DNA of 64,000 nt, taken from assembly GCF_017873675.1 (NCBI RefSeq), contig NZ_JAGGKK010000005.1:116766-180765 (forward strand), in the 5' to 3' direction. The translations under genes and the position numbers were made by a program. Shown here piece by piece: positions 43,184 through 52,480 of this stretch. Position 1 is the first letter of the stretch; the number at the start of each line of letters is the position of its first letter. The notes beneath the pieces are model-generated. The model saw only the letters and a list, made by a program, of their open reading frames with translations. It was not told the origin of the DNA and searched no databases. Source of the stretch: Virgibacillus litoralis. GTDB taxonomy: Bacteria > Bacillota > Bacilli > Bacillales > Amphibacillaceae.

Positions 43184-44236
43184 CTACAAGTAAACCTCTT
43201 TGCAGTTTTCTGCTGACTCATAAACAGCATTGAGCATTTTCATCACCTGGACACCATCTGCAACAGGCGCGATTGTTTCTTTTCCATCTTTACAGCACGT
43301 AACAAAATGGTTGATCTCATTCACGAATGCCTTATGGACATCAAATTTAAGTGTATCCAGCTGTGGTGTAACATTCAAAATGGTATTATGCTTCTCCGTA
43401 ACTAAAGATAGCTCGGGTTCAATTTCCGCTCCGCCCTTATCGCCATACAGCTTAACATTTACTTCATCCTTTTTTGCTTGCAAGGTAAAGCTAACATCTA
43501 CTAAAAGGGAAGCACCATTTTCAAAACGTATTAATGCATTTGTTAAATCTTCTACATCATTCAATGTTGGATCATAATCAGCAGCCTGGTAGAATGATAG
43601 ATTCTCAATGTGGCTGCGATTCCCTAACTTTGAATACGTATTGCCGCTGACTGATACTGGGCGTGGTTTCCCCATCATGTACCAGCAGATATCAATCATA
43701 TGAACGCCTAAATCGATTAATGGACCGCCACCAGATTTTGAAATATCACTAAACCAGCCTCCAGGATTGCCAAGTCTTCTTAAGCATGAGGCCTTGGCAT
43801 AATAAATTTCACCTAGCTCATCATTATCAATAAACGTTTTTAATAGTTTTGCATTATCACCATGCCGTCTAACAAAACCAACCTGCAATACTTTTCCTGA
43901 CTTTTTGGCTGCCGCCTCGATTGCTAGAGCTTCCTCGGTTGTCATGCTTAATGGTTTTTCCACCAAGACATGCTTACCAGCTTCTAACGCTGCGACAGCA
44001 ATTTTTGCATGGGTATTATTCCATGTACAAATACTGACAGCATCGATTTCATCATTTTGCAATAGCTGCTGATAGTCACTGTACAACTTGGTCACTCCAT
44101 ACAATTCACCTTTTTCATTCAGACGGTTTTGATTGGTGTCACATAGCGCAACTAAATCTGCTTCCTCACTTTCAAGATACGGTTTAATATGAAACTCTGA
44201 TATCGATCCTACACCTATAACTCCAACTTTCAACAT
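43184..44236 (-). CDS. Gfo/Idh/MocA-family oxidoreductase
   Basis: 350 residues. Rossmann motif KVGVIGVGSISEFHIKPYL, lysine motif LVEKPLSM, catalytic-histidine region SGGGPLIDLGVHMIDICWYMMGKP, and a typical C-terminal substrate domain. NAD(P)-dependent dehydrogenation of a sugar or cyclitol is expected. It lies 29 bases downstream of a related gene (44266-45321). The two are similar in motifs but not duplicates, which suggests sequential or heteromeric roles. Confidence 0.87.
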   Translation of the reverse strand: MLKVGVIGVGSISEFHIKPYLESEEADLVALCDTNQNRLNEKGELYGVTKLYSDYQQLLQNDEIDAVSICTWNNTHAKIAVAALEAGKHVLVEKPLSMTTEEALAIEAAAKKSGKVLQVGFVRRHGDNAKLLKTFIDNDELGEIYYAKASCLRRLGNPGGWFSDISKSGGGPLIDLGVHMIDICWYMMGKPRPVSVSGNTYSKLGNRSHIENLSFYQAADYDPTLNDVEDLTNALIRFENGASLLVDVSFTLQAKKDEVNVKLYGDKGGAEIEPELSLVTEKHNTILNVTPQLDTLKFDVHKAFVNEINHFVTCCKDGKETIAPVADGVQVMKMLNAVYESAENCKEVYL

Positions 44237-44265
44237 TTGGTAAACTCCTTTCTTTTTTTAGCTAA

Positions 44266-45321
44266 CTATTCAAAAATGACTTCCTTATTCTGATCGGATG
44301 AATCATAAATTCCGTGAATCATTTTCAAGACTTCATACCCATCATTGCCATCTATTAATGGAGTTGTGTTTGTTTGCACACATTCAATAAAATGCTCGAT
44401 TTCAGCTTTAAATGGTATGCTGCTCTCGTATAATGGACTTGTCTTGCTGAGCAATCCGTTCTCCTCTTTAAAAATAGTAAGTGGTGATAAGGTTGCACCG
44501 CCTTTATTGCCAAATAATTCGATGTCGATATTACCGTCCTGCTCCCCATTCACGGCCCAAGCAATTTCAAGTGATAAAACAGATCCGTTTTTAAAGCGGA
44601 TCCAGGCGGAACTGAAATCCTCTACATCAAATACATGTTCTGCATTTAATTTCTTGTTTTTCGATTCCCAGCTTGAGGTGTACTTTGTTTGATAATTCCC
44701 TAATCCATTGAGCGTTTTTCCTGTAATCGATTGAACCTGTGGATTTCCCATCAGCCACCATGCCAAATCAAGTGCATGGACACCGATATCCATCATCGCA
44801 CCACCACCAGCTAACGCTTTATTGGTAAACCAGCCCTTTGGTGTTCCTCGACGTCTGAACAACTTTGCTTTTGCATAGTAAACATCGCCAAATGCTTGCT
44901 GTTCTGCATATTCTTTTAAAATACCCGTATCACGACGAAAACGATGGGTCATTCCAACCATCGTCAATACTTTCTTTGCTTTAGCTAATTCCAAATAGTC
45001 GTTTACATCCTGTAAATCAGTACCGATTGGTTTTTCCATAAATACATGTATTCCCATTTGGGCCGCCAGTGTAGCAATCGGAATATGAGTTTGGTTTGGT
45101 GTACAGATAATAACTGCATCGATTGTAACTTCGTTAAACATCTCTTCAGCTTCTTGAAAAGAATGTGGGATTTGATATTTTTCAGCTATATCCTTTGCCC
45201 TATTGATATCCAAATCCGCAACAGCAGCTATCGTTACATTTTCAGAGTCGTTTAAATGCAGGATATGGCTCGTTTCCGCAATTGCACCAAGTCCAATTAT
45301 CCCTACGTTGACATTTTCCAC
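44266..45321 (-). CDS. Gfo/Idh/MocA-family oxidoreductase
   Basis: 351 residues from a GTG start (AAGGTGAT upstream). Rossmann motif VGIIGLGAIAETSH, lysine motif FMEKPIGTDL, catalytic-histidine region GGGAMMDIGVHALDLAWWLMGNP. Probably dehydrogenates a sugar or sugar acid taken up by the module. It lies between the MDR dehydrogenase and another Gfo/Idh gene in a tight operon. The substrate is not evident. Confidence 0.87.
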   Translation of the reverse strand: MENVNVGIIGLGAIAETSHILHLNDSENVTIAAVADLDINRAKDIAEKYQIPHSFQEAEEMFNEVTIDAVIICTPNQTHIPIATLAAQMGIHVFMEKPIGTDLQDVNDYLELAKAKKVLTMVGMTHRFRRDTGILKEYAEQQAFGDVYYAKAKLFRRRGTPKGWFTNKALAGGGAMMDIGVHALDLAWWLMGNPQVQSITGKTLNGLGNYQTKYTSSWESKNKKLNAEHVFDVEDFSSAWIRFKNGSVLSLEIAWAVNGEQDGNIDIELFGNKGGATLSPLTIFKEENGLLSKTSPLYESSIPFKAEIEHFIECVQTNTTPLIDGNDGYEVLKMIHGIYDSSDQNKEVIFE

Positions 45322-45335
45322 TTTTGATCATCACC

Positions 45336-46340
45336 TTATTTTGAGAAATTTATTACCTTTGTTAACGTGGTTGATTTTTTATCTACTAGTTCATCAAATG
45401 CAGCAGATACATCACTGAAGTTAATTTCTTCTTTAATGAAAGAGCTTACATTAATTCGTTTTTCGCTTACTAGTCTGATATATTCTTCTATATTTCTTCC
45501 TTCTGTCCAGCGAACAAATCCATATGGATAGTCATTAGCCTGTGCTTCGTAATTCTTGTCGTACCTGCCTGGGCCACCTGCTCTTGAAATAAGAATTTGG
45601 GCTTCTTTGCTGAACATCAGGTTTCTTGGGAAATCTGGTTCAATGTCACCGACAATAACAACTTTCCCTTTATTTCTTATCCATTCGAGACTTTGTGCTG
45701 TTAATGGCGATTTCTTTCCACCCGCACATAGAAGTACAGCATCTGCACCATTTCCGCTTGTACCATTTTGTATCTCATGTTCCATAGCATTAATCGTAGA
45801 AAATGACTTTATATTCGTTTCTTCTTGCAGCATTGATGCCCGTTCTTCATGAAAGTCATAAGCAATAACATTGTAGGCTGCGGCGTCTGCAATTTTAGCA
45901 ATCATTTGACCAAGTAATCCCAGCCCTACTACAGATACTGTTTCACCAAATTGAAGATTCGCAACCCGCAGTGCATGAATGGCGATCGCACCAATACCAG
46001 CGAGCGCTGCTTCTTTCGGTTCAACATTTGAAGGAACTTTTGCAGAGAGAGTTTTCGGAACTAATAAGTACTCGGAATGCTGCACATACGGGGCACCATA
46101 AACAGCTACCAAATCCCCAGGCTTCACATTGGTTATATCACTTCCGCACTCCTCGACTACTCCCATCGCGCTGTAGCCTAACGTAATTTTTTTATCGGTA
46201 CTATTTTCGATAATTGTTAATTCGGTTCCTGGTGAAATAATAGAGTACATTGTCTTGATTAATAAATGGGAAGGTTTTACTGCAGGTGAATCATCCTCAA
46301 CTATTTCAACTCGTTTGTTGTTTGCAATAATTTTTTGCAT
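45336..46340 (-). CDS. Zinc-less medium-chain dehydrogenase/reductase
   Basis: 334 residues. GroES-like N-terminal half (SIISPGTELTIIE, LGYSAMGVVEECGSDITNVKPGDLVAVYG) and Rossmann half with VSVVGLGLLGQMIAKIA. The GHE catalytic-zinc motif and the four-cysteine structural zinc cluster are absent, unlike the alcohol dehydrogenase at 10019. This resembles BchC-like or bi-domain oxidoreductases found beside Gfo/Idh genes. The substrate is unknown; it probably acts on the same sugar intermediate. Confidence 0.8.
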   Translation of the reverse strand: MQKIIANNKRVEIVEDDSPAVKPSHLLIKTMYSIISPGTELTIIENSTDKKITLGYSAMGVVEECGSDITNVKPGDLVAVYGAPYVQHSEYLLVPKTLSAKVPSNVEPKEAALAGIGAIAIHALRVANLQFGETVSVVGLGLLGQMIAKIADAAAYNVIAYDFHEERASMLQEETNIKSFSTINAMEHEIQNGTSGNGADAVLLCAGGKKSPLTAQSLEWIRNKGKVVIVGDIEPDFPRNLMFSKEAQILISRAGGPGRYDKNYEAQANDYPYGFVRWTEGRNIEEYIRLVSEKRINVSSFIKEEINFSDVSAAFDELVDKKSTTLTKVINFSK

Positions 46341-46370
46341 TGTTCGTTTACTCCTTCCAGAACTTCTTAA

Positions 46371-47423
46371 TTAGCTGAACCATTTTGAAAGATTTGTTTC
46401 CACGAATTCATCATCATGTAAATGCGGGTATGCTGCATATACACGATTTATCTCTTCCATTTGATTAGGCCCAAGTTCTTCTTTTTCCAGCAGGCACCAA
46501 CGTCCTTGCAGCAGGCCTTGTCTGGCTAATACTTCATTAATTCCGGCAATACTCCCTTTAAATTGATTTTTAGCATCAAAGAAGGCAGCATTTGCATCGG
46601 TAATCTCCTGTGCCAATGTTAAATACGTACTTGGAATATGGTCGTAATGTTGTACTTTCTTTATTTCATTAAATACTTCTACAGCTTTTTTTGTCCAAAC
46701 TGACCAGTGTCCCAGTAATCCTCCAACAATCTTTTTTTCTACTTTTTTCCCATCGACATTTATATTGTAAGTAGTCAACAGGTCATTAACGATATTGTCA
46801 TCATTCCCGGTATATAAGGCAATGTCCTCATTTCTTTGCGAATTGCATACTGCCCTTACCACATCAAGTGAAAGATAGCGGTTAAACGGTGCAATTTTAA
46901 TGGCATGTACATTCGGAATATCCGCAAATTTCCTCCAAAAATCATAGGAAAAGACTCTTCCACCAACAGCAGGCTGCAGGTAAAACCCGAAAACAGGGAT
47001 AATTTCAGCTACCTTTTCTGTTCTATAAAGTAACTCTTCTTCTGTAAGAGACTGCAATCCTCCCATACTTAGCAATCCAAGGTCATAGCCTATTTTTTTA
47101 GCAAATTCTGCTTCTTTAACTGCTTGTTCGGCAGGACCACAAATTCCAGCAATCTTAATAAATGAATCTGGTACCTGGGCCTTTTCAATCTCTTCAATCG
47201 CAAGTGCTAACACCTTTTCAAACAGATTAAACGCAGGATCACGAATTTCAAACTGTGTTGTATGGACCCCAACTGCCAGTCCCCCTACTCCCGCATCAAT
47301 ATAATACCGGGTAAGTGCTCGCTGACTGCGCTCGTCAAGTTTTCTTTCTTCTGTTAAAGCTAATGGATGTGCTGGTATAAACGCTCCTTCATGCAAATAA
47401 TTTTTCACCGGACTTTTTAACAT
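46371..47423 (-). CDS. Dihydrodipicolinate synthase-family aldolase/lyase
   Basis: 350 residues, longer than canonical DapA or NanA (about 295). A (beta/alpha)8 barrel with a Schiff-base lysine at K176 in HAIKIAPFNRY and a likely tyrosine Y148 in FGFYLQPAVGG. Family members cleave or dehydrate 2-keto-3-deoxy sugar acids. In this sugar-acid module a retro-aldol or dehydratase step is plausible. NanA-type sialate lyase is not supported by the length or motifs. The stop of the upstream gene abuts its start. Confidence 0.82.
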   Translation of the reverse strand: MLKSPVKNYLHEGAFIPAHPLALTEERKLDERSQRALTRYYIDAGVGGLAVGVHTTQFEIRDPAFNLFEKVLALAIEEIEKAQVPDSFIKIAGICGPAEQAVKEAEFAKKIGYDLGLLSMGGLQSLTEEELLYRTEKVAEIIPVFGFYLQPAVGGRVFSYDFWRKFADIPNVHAIKIAPFNRYLSLDVVRAVCNSQRNEDIALYTGNDDNIVNDLLTTYNINVDGKKVEKKIVGGLLGHWSVWTKKAVEVFNEIKKVQHYDHIPSTYLTLAQEITDANAAFFDAKNQFKGSIAGINEVLARQGLLQGRWCLLEKEELGPNQMEEINRVYAAYPHLHDDEFVETNLSKWFS

Positions 47424-48440
47424 TTAAAATGCCCCTTGCCGCTCTTGGAAATGAGTTGGTTTGTCATATGTAGAGCCATCATTCTTCAGCCAATCTGCAG
47501 TCATATCAATCATTTGCTGTATCGTTACTTTTGGATATCCAAATAATTTATGTGCATGTGAAGCGTTATTTAGTAAAGCAGTAGGATTTTCCTCATTATA
47601 AAAGTTAGCATCTGTATCAAATCGTTTAGCAAATTCCTCAGCAAGCCAGCGAACGGATACTGTTTCTGGTCCAGTGGCATTTAATATTTTCGGTGGGGCT
47701 TCTGTATGTAATAATGAGCGAACAGCATATTCGTTTGCATCACCCTGCCAAATAACATTGACGTTTCCCATTTCAAGATCAATGGACTGACCATTATAAA
47801 CTTGTTTAGCAATTTCAAGTAACACACCATATCGGAGATCAATTGCATAATTTAGCCTGAATAGCAGCATAGGTGTTTTATTTTTATGTGAGAAATGGGT
47901 GAGAACACGTTCCCTTCCTAAACAGGACTGTGCATATTCCCCAACCGGACTAACAGGTGTGTCCTCAGAGCAATTGCTGCTTAATACATTTACAAAGGGG
48001 TATACATTCCCAGTTGAGAACGCGACCATACGGGAATCGGCAAATTTTTCAGCAAGCCTGCCTGGCAAATACGCATTCATAGCCCAGGTGAAATGCTCAT
48101 TCCCGACAGTTCCAAACTTATTCCCGGCCATATAAATGACATTTTTAGCCGTTGGAAGTGATTGGAGGTCGGACTCATTTAGCAAATCAGCTGCGATTGT
48201 TTCGATGCCGAAATCTTCTAGCTCTTTTTTTAATGATCCGGAAGAAAATCTTGATACACCAATTACTTTTTTATTTAATCCGCCTTCATCTATAGCTCTT
48301 TTCGTTAATTTTGCCATTGAAGGTCCCATTTTTCCGCCAATACCTAATATCATAATATCACCTTCCAATTTTGAAAGGTCTTCAATTAATTCTTCAGATG
48401 GTTCTGTCATAAACTTTTCCAGCTCTGAGATCGTTTTCAT
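47424..48440 (-). CDS. NAD-dependent epimerase/dehydratase-like SDR protein with altered active site
   Basis: 338 residues. N-terminal nucleotide motif IMILGIGGKMGPSMAKL and extended-SDR features (VIYMAGNKFG, FSTGNVYPF, LRLNYAID, ILNATGPETVSVRWLAEEFAKRF). The usual catalytic YxxxK appears as YAQSC, so the lysine is missing and classic epimerase chemistry is doubtful. First gene of the operon reading down to the esterase pseudogene. Its promoter region carries the AAAGACA/TGTCTTT operator. Confidence 0.75.
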   Translation of the reverse strand: MKTISELEKFMTEPSEELIEDLSKLEGDIMILGIGGKMGPSMAKLTKRAIDEGGLNKKVIGVSRFSSGSLKKELEDFGIETIAADLLNESDLQSLPTAKNVIYMAGNKFGTVGNEHFTWAMNAYLPGRLAEKFADSRMVAFSTGNVYPFVNVLSSNCSEDTPVSPVGEYAQSCLGRERVLTHFSHKNKTPMLLFRLNYAIDLRYGVLLEIAKQVYNGQSIDLEMGNVNVIWQGDANEYAVRSLLHTEAPPKILNATGPETVSVRWLAEEFAKRFDTDANFYNEENPTALLNNASHAHKLFGYPKVTIQQMIDMTADWLKNDGSTYDKPTHFQERQGAF

Positions 48441-48523
48441 TTAACCACTCCTACTTTGTGTTTTTTCTCTTTTCGATTGAAATTTCAGATAATATACTTA
48501 TTATTCTATGAACAATTTCATTA

Positions 48524-48548
48524 AAAGACAAGTCTTGAATGTGTCTTT
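48524..48548. promoter_or_regulatory. AAAGACA-N11-TGTCTTT palindrome, copy 1
   Basis: Overlaps a possible minus-strand promoter (TTGTCT, 17 bp, TAGAAT) for the 48440 operon. Copies also at 48633-48658 and 57956-57980. Probable operator of the adjacent regulator. Confidence 0.65.
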
Positions 48549-48586
48549 ATTAGATAGACTCTTGAAATTCATCCGATCATTGAATT

Positions 48587-48615
48587 TTGACAATTCTAAT
48601 TATAAAAAGTATTAT
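48587..48615 (+). promoter_or_regulatory. Sigma-A promoter of the GGDEF-like regulator
   Basis: -35 TTGACA (48587-48592), 17-bp spacer, -10 TATTAT (48610-48615). The second operator copy lies just downstream of the expected transcription start, suiting repression. Confidence 0.75.
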
Positions 48616-48632
48616 AAATATAATGATGACTA

Positions 48633-48658
48633 AAAGACATGTCTATACATTTGTCTTT
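48633..48658. promoter_or_regulatory. AAAGACA-N12-TGTCTTT palindrome, copy 2
   Basis: AAAGACA (48633-48639) and TGTCTTT (48652-48658) with a 12-bp spacer, in the 5' leader of the regulator gene. Suggests autoregulation. Confidence 0.65.
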
Positions 48659-48675
48659 CTAAGGGAGATGATTTT

Positions 48676-50034
48676 ATGCAAATTAATAAACGAGTTGATG
48701 ATAGTTCAGAAATTAATATTGGCATTATCGGATCAAAGTCCCTCCTAGACCAAACAAAAGAAACGTTAAAATCTTTTCCAAACTTTAAACCAGTCTTTGG
48801 TGTTGTTGAAGCTGACACTGCAATTACAGATTTAGCAATAGAGTTAATGCATGATGTTGATGTTCTAGTGTTTACAGAGTTCCATTTATACAATCTCGCC
48901 AAGCAATCGTTAGATTTTTCAATCCCTGTTCATCATGTTCCATTAATGGGTACTGGATTATATAGATCATTATTTCTTATCAAAAGCAACTATGGCTTAA
49001 AACGTTTATCAGTCGACACGATTGAAGAAAAATATGTCGAAAAAATACTCGTCGAATTAGGTGAAGAAAACTATGAGTTCAAAGTATTTCCAAACCACTC
49101 CAAGCCAAAATTGATTGAAGACATTATAGCTTTCCACATTGAAAACTATAAGTCTGATGAATCAATTGTACTAACAGGAATACAGGAAGTTTCTATTAGA
49201 TTGACAGAAATGAATATTCCAAATGAGTGGGTAACACCTACACAACAGGACATGATTGTTTCCTTAGAACGTGCTTTACTTGCAACAAATACCCGCCGGA
49301 ACAAAGAGTCACAAATTGTTTTTGGGTTAATAAACGTTGATGATTTTAAAAGAGTCACTGAAAAATATAAATCAGAACATGATATACAACTACTAAAATT
49401 AAACATCCAGCAGATTCTCCTCGATTACATAAAACAGCTTGATGGACATTTAATAAATCTAGGAGGAGAAGAATATTCATTCATCACAACACGCGGCATT
49501 TTTGAACGCGAAACCAGAGGATATAAGTTCATACCCTTACTTCAAGATACCAATAATGCTATTGGAATTACGCTAAGTATTGGTGTCGGCTTTGGAAGTT
49601 CTGCTGCCGAGGCAGGCACTCACGCGCGATTAGCATTACGTCAGTCAAAAGAACTGGGCGGCGATGTCTGTTATATTGTCCGCGAAGATAAAAGTGTCTT
49701 AGGTCCGGTCGATATTACTACCAATACACAATACGAAAGATATGATTTAGCTATTACAGATGCACAACTGCTAGAGCGAGCTGAAAAGGCTGGTATGTCT
49801 GCATCCTATATGACAAAGCTAATGGCACGTGTTGCCCGCTACGGAATCATTGACTATACTGCACAAGAACTGGCTACAACTCTAAAAATAACGATTAGAA
49901 GTGCACACCGGATCTTGTTAAAATGGATGGATGCTGAACTAGTCGAGATTATCGGCGAGGAAAAAGTAACCTATAAAGGCAGACCCCGCCGAATCTATCG
50001 TCTTACTTTTATAATGGATGAACAGCTGAAATAA
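48676..50034 (+). CDS. Unusual transcriptional regulator with degenerate GGDEF-like core and C-terminal winged helix
   Basis: 452 residues (GGGAGATG upstream). The N-terminal 1-140 is an unrecognised alpha/beta region (INIGIIGSKSLLDQTKETL, DVDVLVFTEFHLYNL), perhaps a PrpR_N-like sensor. The middle (about 210-335) resembles GGDEF or GTP-cyclohydrolase-III folds: FGLINVDDFKRVTEKY, NLGGEEYSFITTRG (GGEEY at 263-267 in place of GGDEF), ITLSIGVGFG, and ALRQSKELGGDVCYI. The C-terminus (385-445, DYTAQELATTLKITIRSAHRILLKW) is a winged helix-turn-helix. It is divergent from the 48440 operon with palindromes on both sides. Binding of a nucleotide or sugar in the core is possible; the function is inferred from layout. 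Confidence 0.7.
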   Translation: MQINKRVDDSSEINIGIIGSKSLLDQTKETLKSFPNFKPVFGVVEADTAITDLAIELMHDVDVLVFTEFHLYNLAKQSLDFSIPVHHVPLMGTGLYRSLFLIKSNYGLKRLSVDTIEEKYVEKILVELGEENYEFKVFPNHSKPKLIEDIIAFHIENYKSDESIVLTGIQEVSIRLTEMNIPNEWVTPTQQDMIVSLERALLATNTRRNKESQIVFGLINVDDFKRVTEKYKSEHDIQLLKLNIQQILLDYIKQLDGHLINLGGEEYSFITTRGIFERETRGYKFIPLLQDTNNAIGITLSIGVGFGSSAAEAGTHARLALRQSKELGGDVCYIVREDKSVLGPVDITTNTQYERYDLAITDAQLLERAEKAGMSASYMTKLMARVARYGIIDYTAQELATTLKITIRSAHRILLKWMDAELVEIIGEEKVTYKGRPRRIYRLTFIMDEQLK

Positions 50035-50052
50035 CTCCTTTTCATGTGTGTT

Positions 50053-50270
50053 GTCGTTCGAGTTTGCGTGTTGCTCGCTCGAGTTCGAGTGCTCCTCGCT
50101 CGAGTTCGAGTGCTCCTCGCTCGAGTTTGGGCGCTGCTCGCTCGAGTTTGCCCGCTCCTCGCTCGAGTTTGGGTGCTACTCGCTCGACTTTAGTGCGCTC
50201 TCGCTCGAGTTTGCCCGCTCCTCGCTCGAGTTCAGCGTACCCCCTCGCTCAATTCAGCGTGCCCCCGCTC
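50053..50270. repeat. 21-bp tandem repeat array C
   Basis: About ten units built on CTCGCTCGAGTTTGGGCGCTG, the same family as arrays A and B. It fills the space between the convergent regulator and enolase-superfamily genes (50035-50304). No other terminator is obvious there, so the array may serve that role. Confidence 0.88.
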
Positions 50271-50304
50271 GGCCAAGGAACTTCCTTCCACCTTTAGGAC
50301 ACTG

Positions 50305-51423
50305 CTATACTGATAGTCTCTCCAGCTTAGCAGCATCAACTTCCCATCCTATTCCCAACCCGCTAGGCAGTGTAACTTCGCCTTGTTCAATCTCAGCTTT
50401 CACCTTAGAGGGGTCATCTGCCAGAAATAGCGGACCATTCAAATCGACTGGTGATGTAATCCCTAACGCATGAAACAGCTGTGCACTTGCATAGAGTCCT
50501 AATGATGATTCCGTTAACCCTCCACCGATTAATTCCAATCCAGCAGCTTGAGCAATTTCACCACATTGTTTCGCTCGTGATAGGCCACTCATTTTCGTCA
50601 CTTTAATGACAATAGCGTCACATGCCTCTAACCGGATAGCTCGAACGACATCTTCAGGCGTCCATATACTCTCATCTAAAGCGATAGGAATGGTTGTAAA
50701 CTCCCGAAGCTTCGCATGTCCTTGTAAATCACCAGCTATTAATGGCTGTTCAAATACATTGACTCCTATTTTCTCCATTTCTCTGCTTAAACGCATTGCC
50801 TCTTTTAGTCGGTAAGCTTGATTGGCATCTACACGAAAATAAGCTTCAGGTATTACTTCCTTTACAGCTTTTATTATTTCGATATCTTTCTCAGGGTTTA
50901 ATCCTATTTTAACGTCAACGCCTGTATACCCCTGGTCCTTCGCAATTCGTGCCTTTTCTGCAGCATCTTCCACATTTGTGGCACTAATTAAATAGGAGAG
51001 TGCAATCTTCTTTTGCTGAGGAGACAGCCATACATGTGCAAGTGGTTGCCCTGTGCTTTTTCCGACAGCATCCATAACAGCCATGTCAATTGCAGCCTTC
51101 GCTATCGGTTGCCCGCGAGTTATTCCTGATGATATCTGCTGATCCATTACACTGTGAATTTCCTCAAGATTAACTAATTCCATGCCCCTTAATGCCTCAG
51201 CAAAATAATTTTGGATCGTACTTACGACTGTTTCCAATGTTTCATAACTCCAGCGATGACTTGGCCGTGCTTCTCCCCAGCCTTCCTTGCCATCATCAGT
51301 CGTTATACGTACATACACATGTGGTGCACCTGCATTCTTGCTCCCAACTTGCCCACCGGAAATGGAGAAGTTTTGCAGCATCGGTAAATTTAAAGGAAAA
51401 ACATCGATAGCAGTTATACGCAT
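50305..51423 (-). CDS. Enolase-superfamily (mandelate racemase/muconate lactonizing) enzyme
   Basis: 372 residues from the ATG at 51423 (AGGAG upstream); a longer frame to 51633 overlaps the upstream esterase gene. Capping domain 1-120 and barrel with a catalytic lysine in GVDVKIG (the first lysine of KxK is aspartate), metal ligands in FRVDANQ, VFEQPL and ALDES, and a second lysine in VIKVTKMSG. This pattern is the muconate-cycloisomerase subgroup, which includes epimerases and cycloisomerases as well as sugar-acid enzymes. Last gene of the second ABC operon. The substrate is unknown. Confidence 0.83.
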   Translation of the reverse strand: MRITAIDVFPLNLPMLQNFSISGGQVGSKNAGAPHVYVRITTDDGKEGWGEARPSHRWSYETLETVVSTIQNYFAEALRGMELVNLEEIHSVMDQQISSGITRGQPIAKAAIDMAVMDAVGKSTGQPLAHVWLSPQQKKIALSYLISATNVEDAAEKARIAKDQGYTGVDVKIGLNPEKDIEIIKAVKEVIPEAYFRVDANQAYRLKEAMRLSREMEKIGVNVFEQPLIAGDLQGHAKLREFTTIPIALDESIWTPEDVVRAIRLEACDAIVIKVTKMSGLSRAKQCGEIAQAAGLELIGGGLTESSLGLYASAQLFHALGITSPVDLNGPLFLADDPSKVKAEIEQGEVTLPSGLGIGWEVDAAKLERLSV

Positions 51424-51439
51424 AAATTGATTACTCCTT

Positions 51440-52468
51440 TTAGGATGACATTTCATTATCAAGCCATTTATCCAAAAACTGATATGCAGATTCTCGTATG
51501 TGTGGTGGAAATTCGTGCCCTTCTGCACCAAATAATGATGTAAAGTGGTCATGATAACCCAGCTTTTCATATAACTGGTACACATTATGCAATCCGCTGG
51601 CAATCGATTTCCAATGCGGAAAAATTGAATCACTTTGCCCGCTCCAATTGAACACTGGCTTCGGTGCTACAAGAGCCAAAATTTCGTGAAATTCAAAAGG
51701 GATATCACCTTCTGCTATCATTGGTGTTAATTTTGGAAAATGTGTATACCAATCCCGGTCAGCCCAACGCTGCGGCCGATAATCCCCAGTAAACATAGAA
51801 AATCCGCAGCTGGTTACAACAGCCTTTACCCTGTCATCTATTCCAGCCAAATAATAAGCATTGTAGCCACCGAATGAATGACCAATAGCTCCGATACGAT
51901 TCGTGTCTACAACCTGATGGCTTTCGAGTAAATCTATACCTTGCCGATGATCCACAAGGTTCTTGGCGGTAATCGATGAATATTGCGGGAAATCACGATA
52001 AAAATAAGCATTATAAAACGGCTTCTCGCCTGTTTTGATCCGTTCGCCAGCAGTTAAAGCATCTGGCACTAGTACAACATAGCCTCTTTTGGCGAGTTCA
52101 GTCGCATAATTTTTAAAATGTTTGGCATTATTTGTACTAATCGAATCCTTCCCCATTTCATCTGTACCATGCAGCGCAATTACTGCTGGCAGCTTTTTTT
52201 CTACTGCTCCCTCTGGAATCAGTAAGTATGCCGTAACAGTATCATCATCGGCTGTATTGTATGTGATATGCTGTCTGATAAAGCTCTCTTCTTTTAACTC
52301 TGCATGAACTTTTAAATCTAACGGTACCCTCTCCGGAAGTTTTCCTAGCATATCCTGCCACCGCTTAAAGATATCTGACCTTTGTTTCAACCAATCTTCT
52401 GTAGAATCAATACCCTCAATAAGGGATGGGATTCCTTGTTCATTTAACATATGCAGCTTGTAAGTCAA
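51440..52468 (-). CDS. Dienelactone-hydrolase/acetylxylan-esterase-like alpha/beta hydrolase
   Basis: 342 residues from a TTG start (GAGGAGGT six bases upstream). Alpha/beta-hydrolase fold with oxyanion region ALHGTDEMG, nucleophile S198 in GAIGHSFGGYNAYYL and a C-terminal histidine in LFGAEGHEFPP. No signal peptide. Probably removes acetyl or other ester groups from imported sugars, perhaps covering for the frameshifted esterase at 40583. It lies in the operon binding protein-permeases-Gfo-Gfo-esterase-enolase. Confidence 0.8.
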   Translation of the reverse strand: MTYKLHMLNEQGIPSLIEGIDSTEDWLKQRSDIFKRWQDMLGKLPERVPLDLKVHAELKEESFIRQHITYNTADDDTVTAYLLIPEGAVEKKLPAVIALHGTDEMGKDSISTNNAKHFKNYATELAKRGYVVLVPDALTAGERIKTGEKPFYNAYFYRDFPQYSSITAKNLVDHRQGIDLLESHQVVDTNRIGAIGHSFGGYNAYYLAGIDDRVKAVVTSCGFSMFTGDYRPQRWADRDWYTHFPKLTPMIAEGDIPFEFHEILALVAPKPVFNWSGQSDSIFPHWKSIASGLHNVYQLYEKLGYHDHFTSLFGAEGHEFPPHIRESAYQFLDKWLDNEMSS

Positions 52469-52480
52469 TCAAATACCTCC

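Noticed and set aside
46371..47423. Sialic acid lyase NanA
   Set aside because: Length (350) and motifs do not match NanA; only general DHDPS-family features are visible.
50046..50473. Two overlapping frames rich in Ser, Arg and Leu
   Set aside because: Both read the same 21-bp array and run into the antisense of the enolase-superfamily gene.
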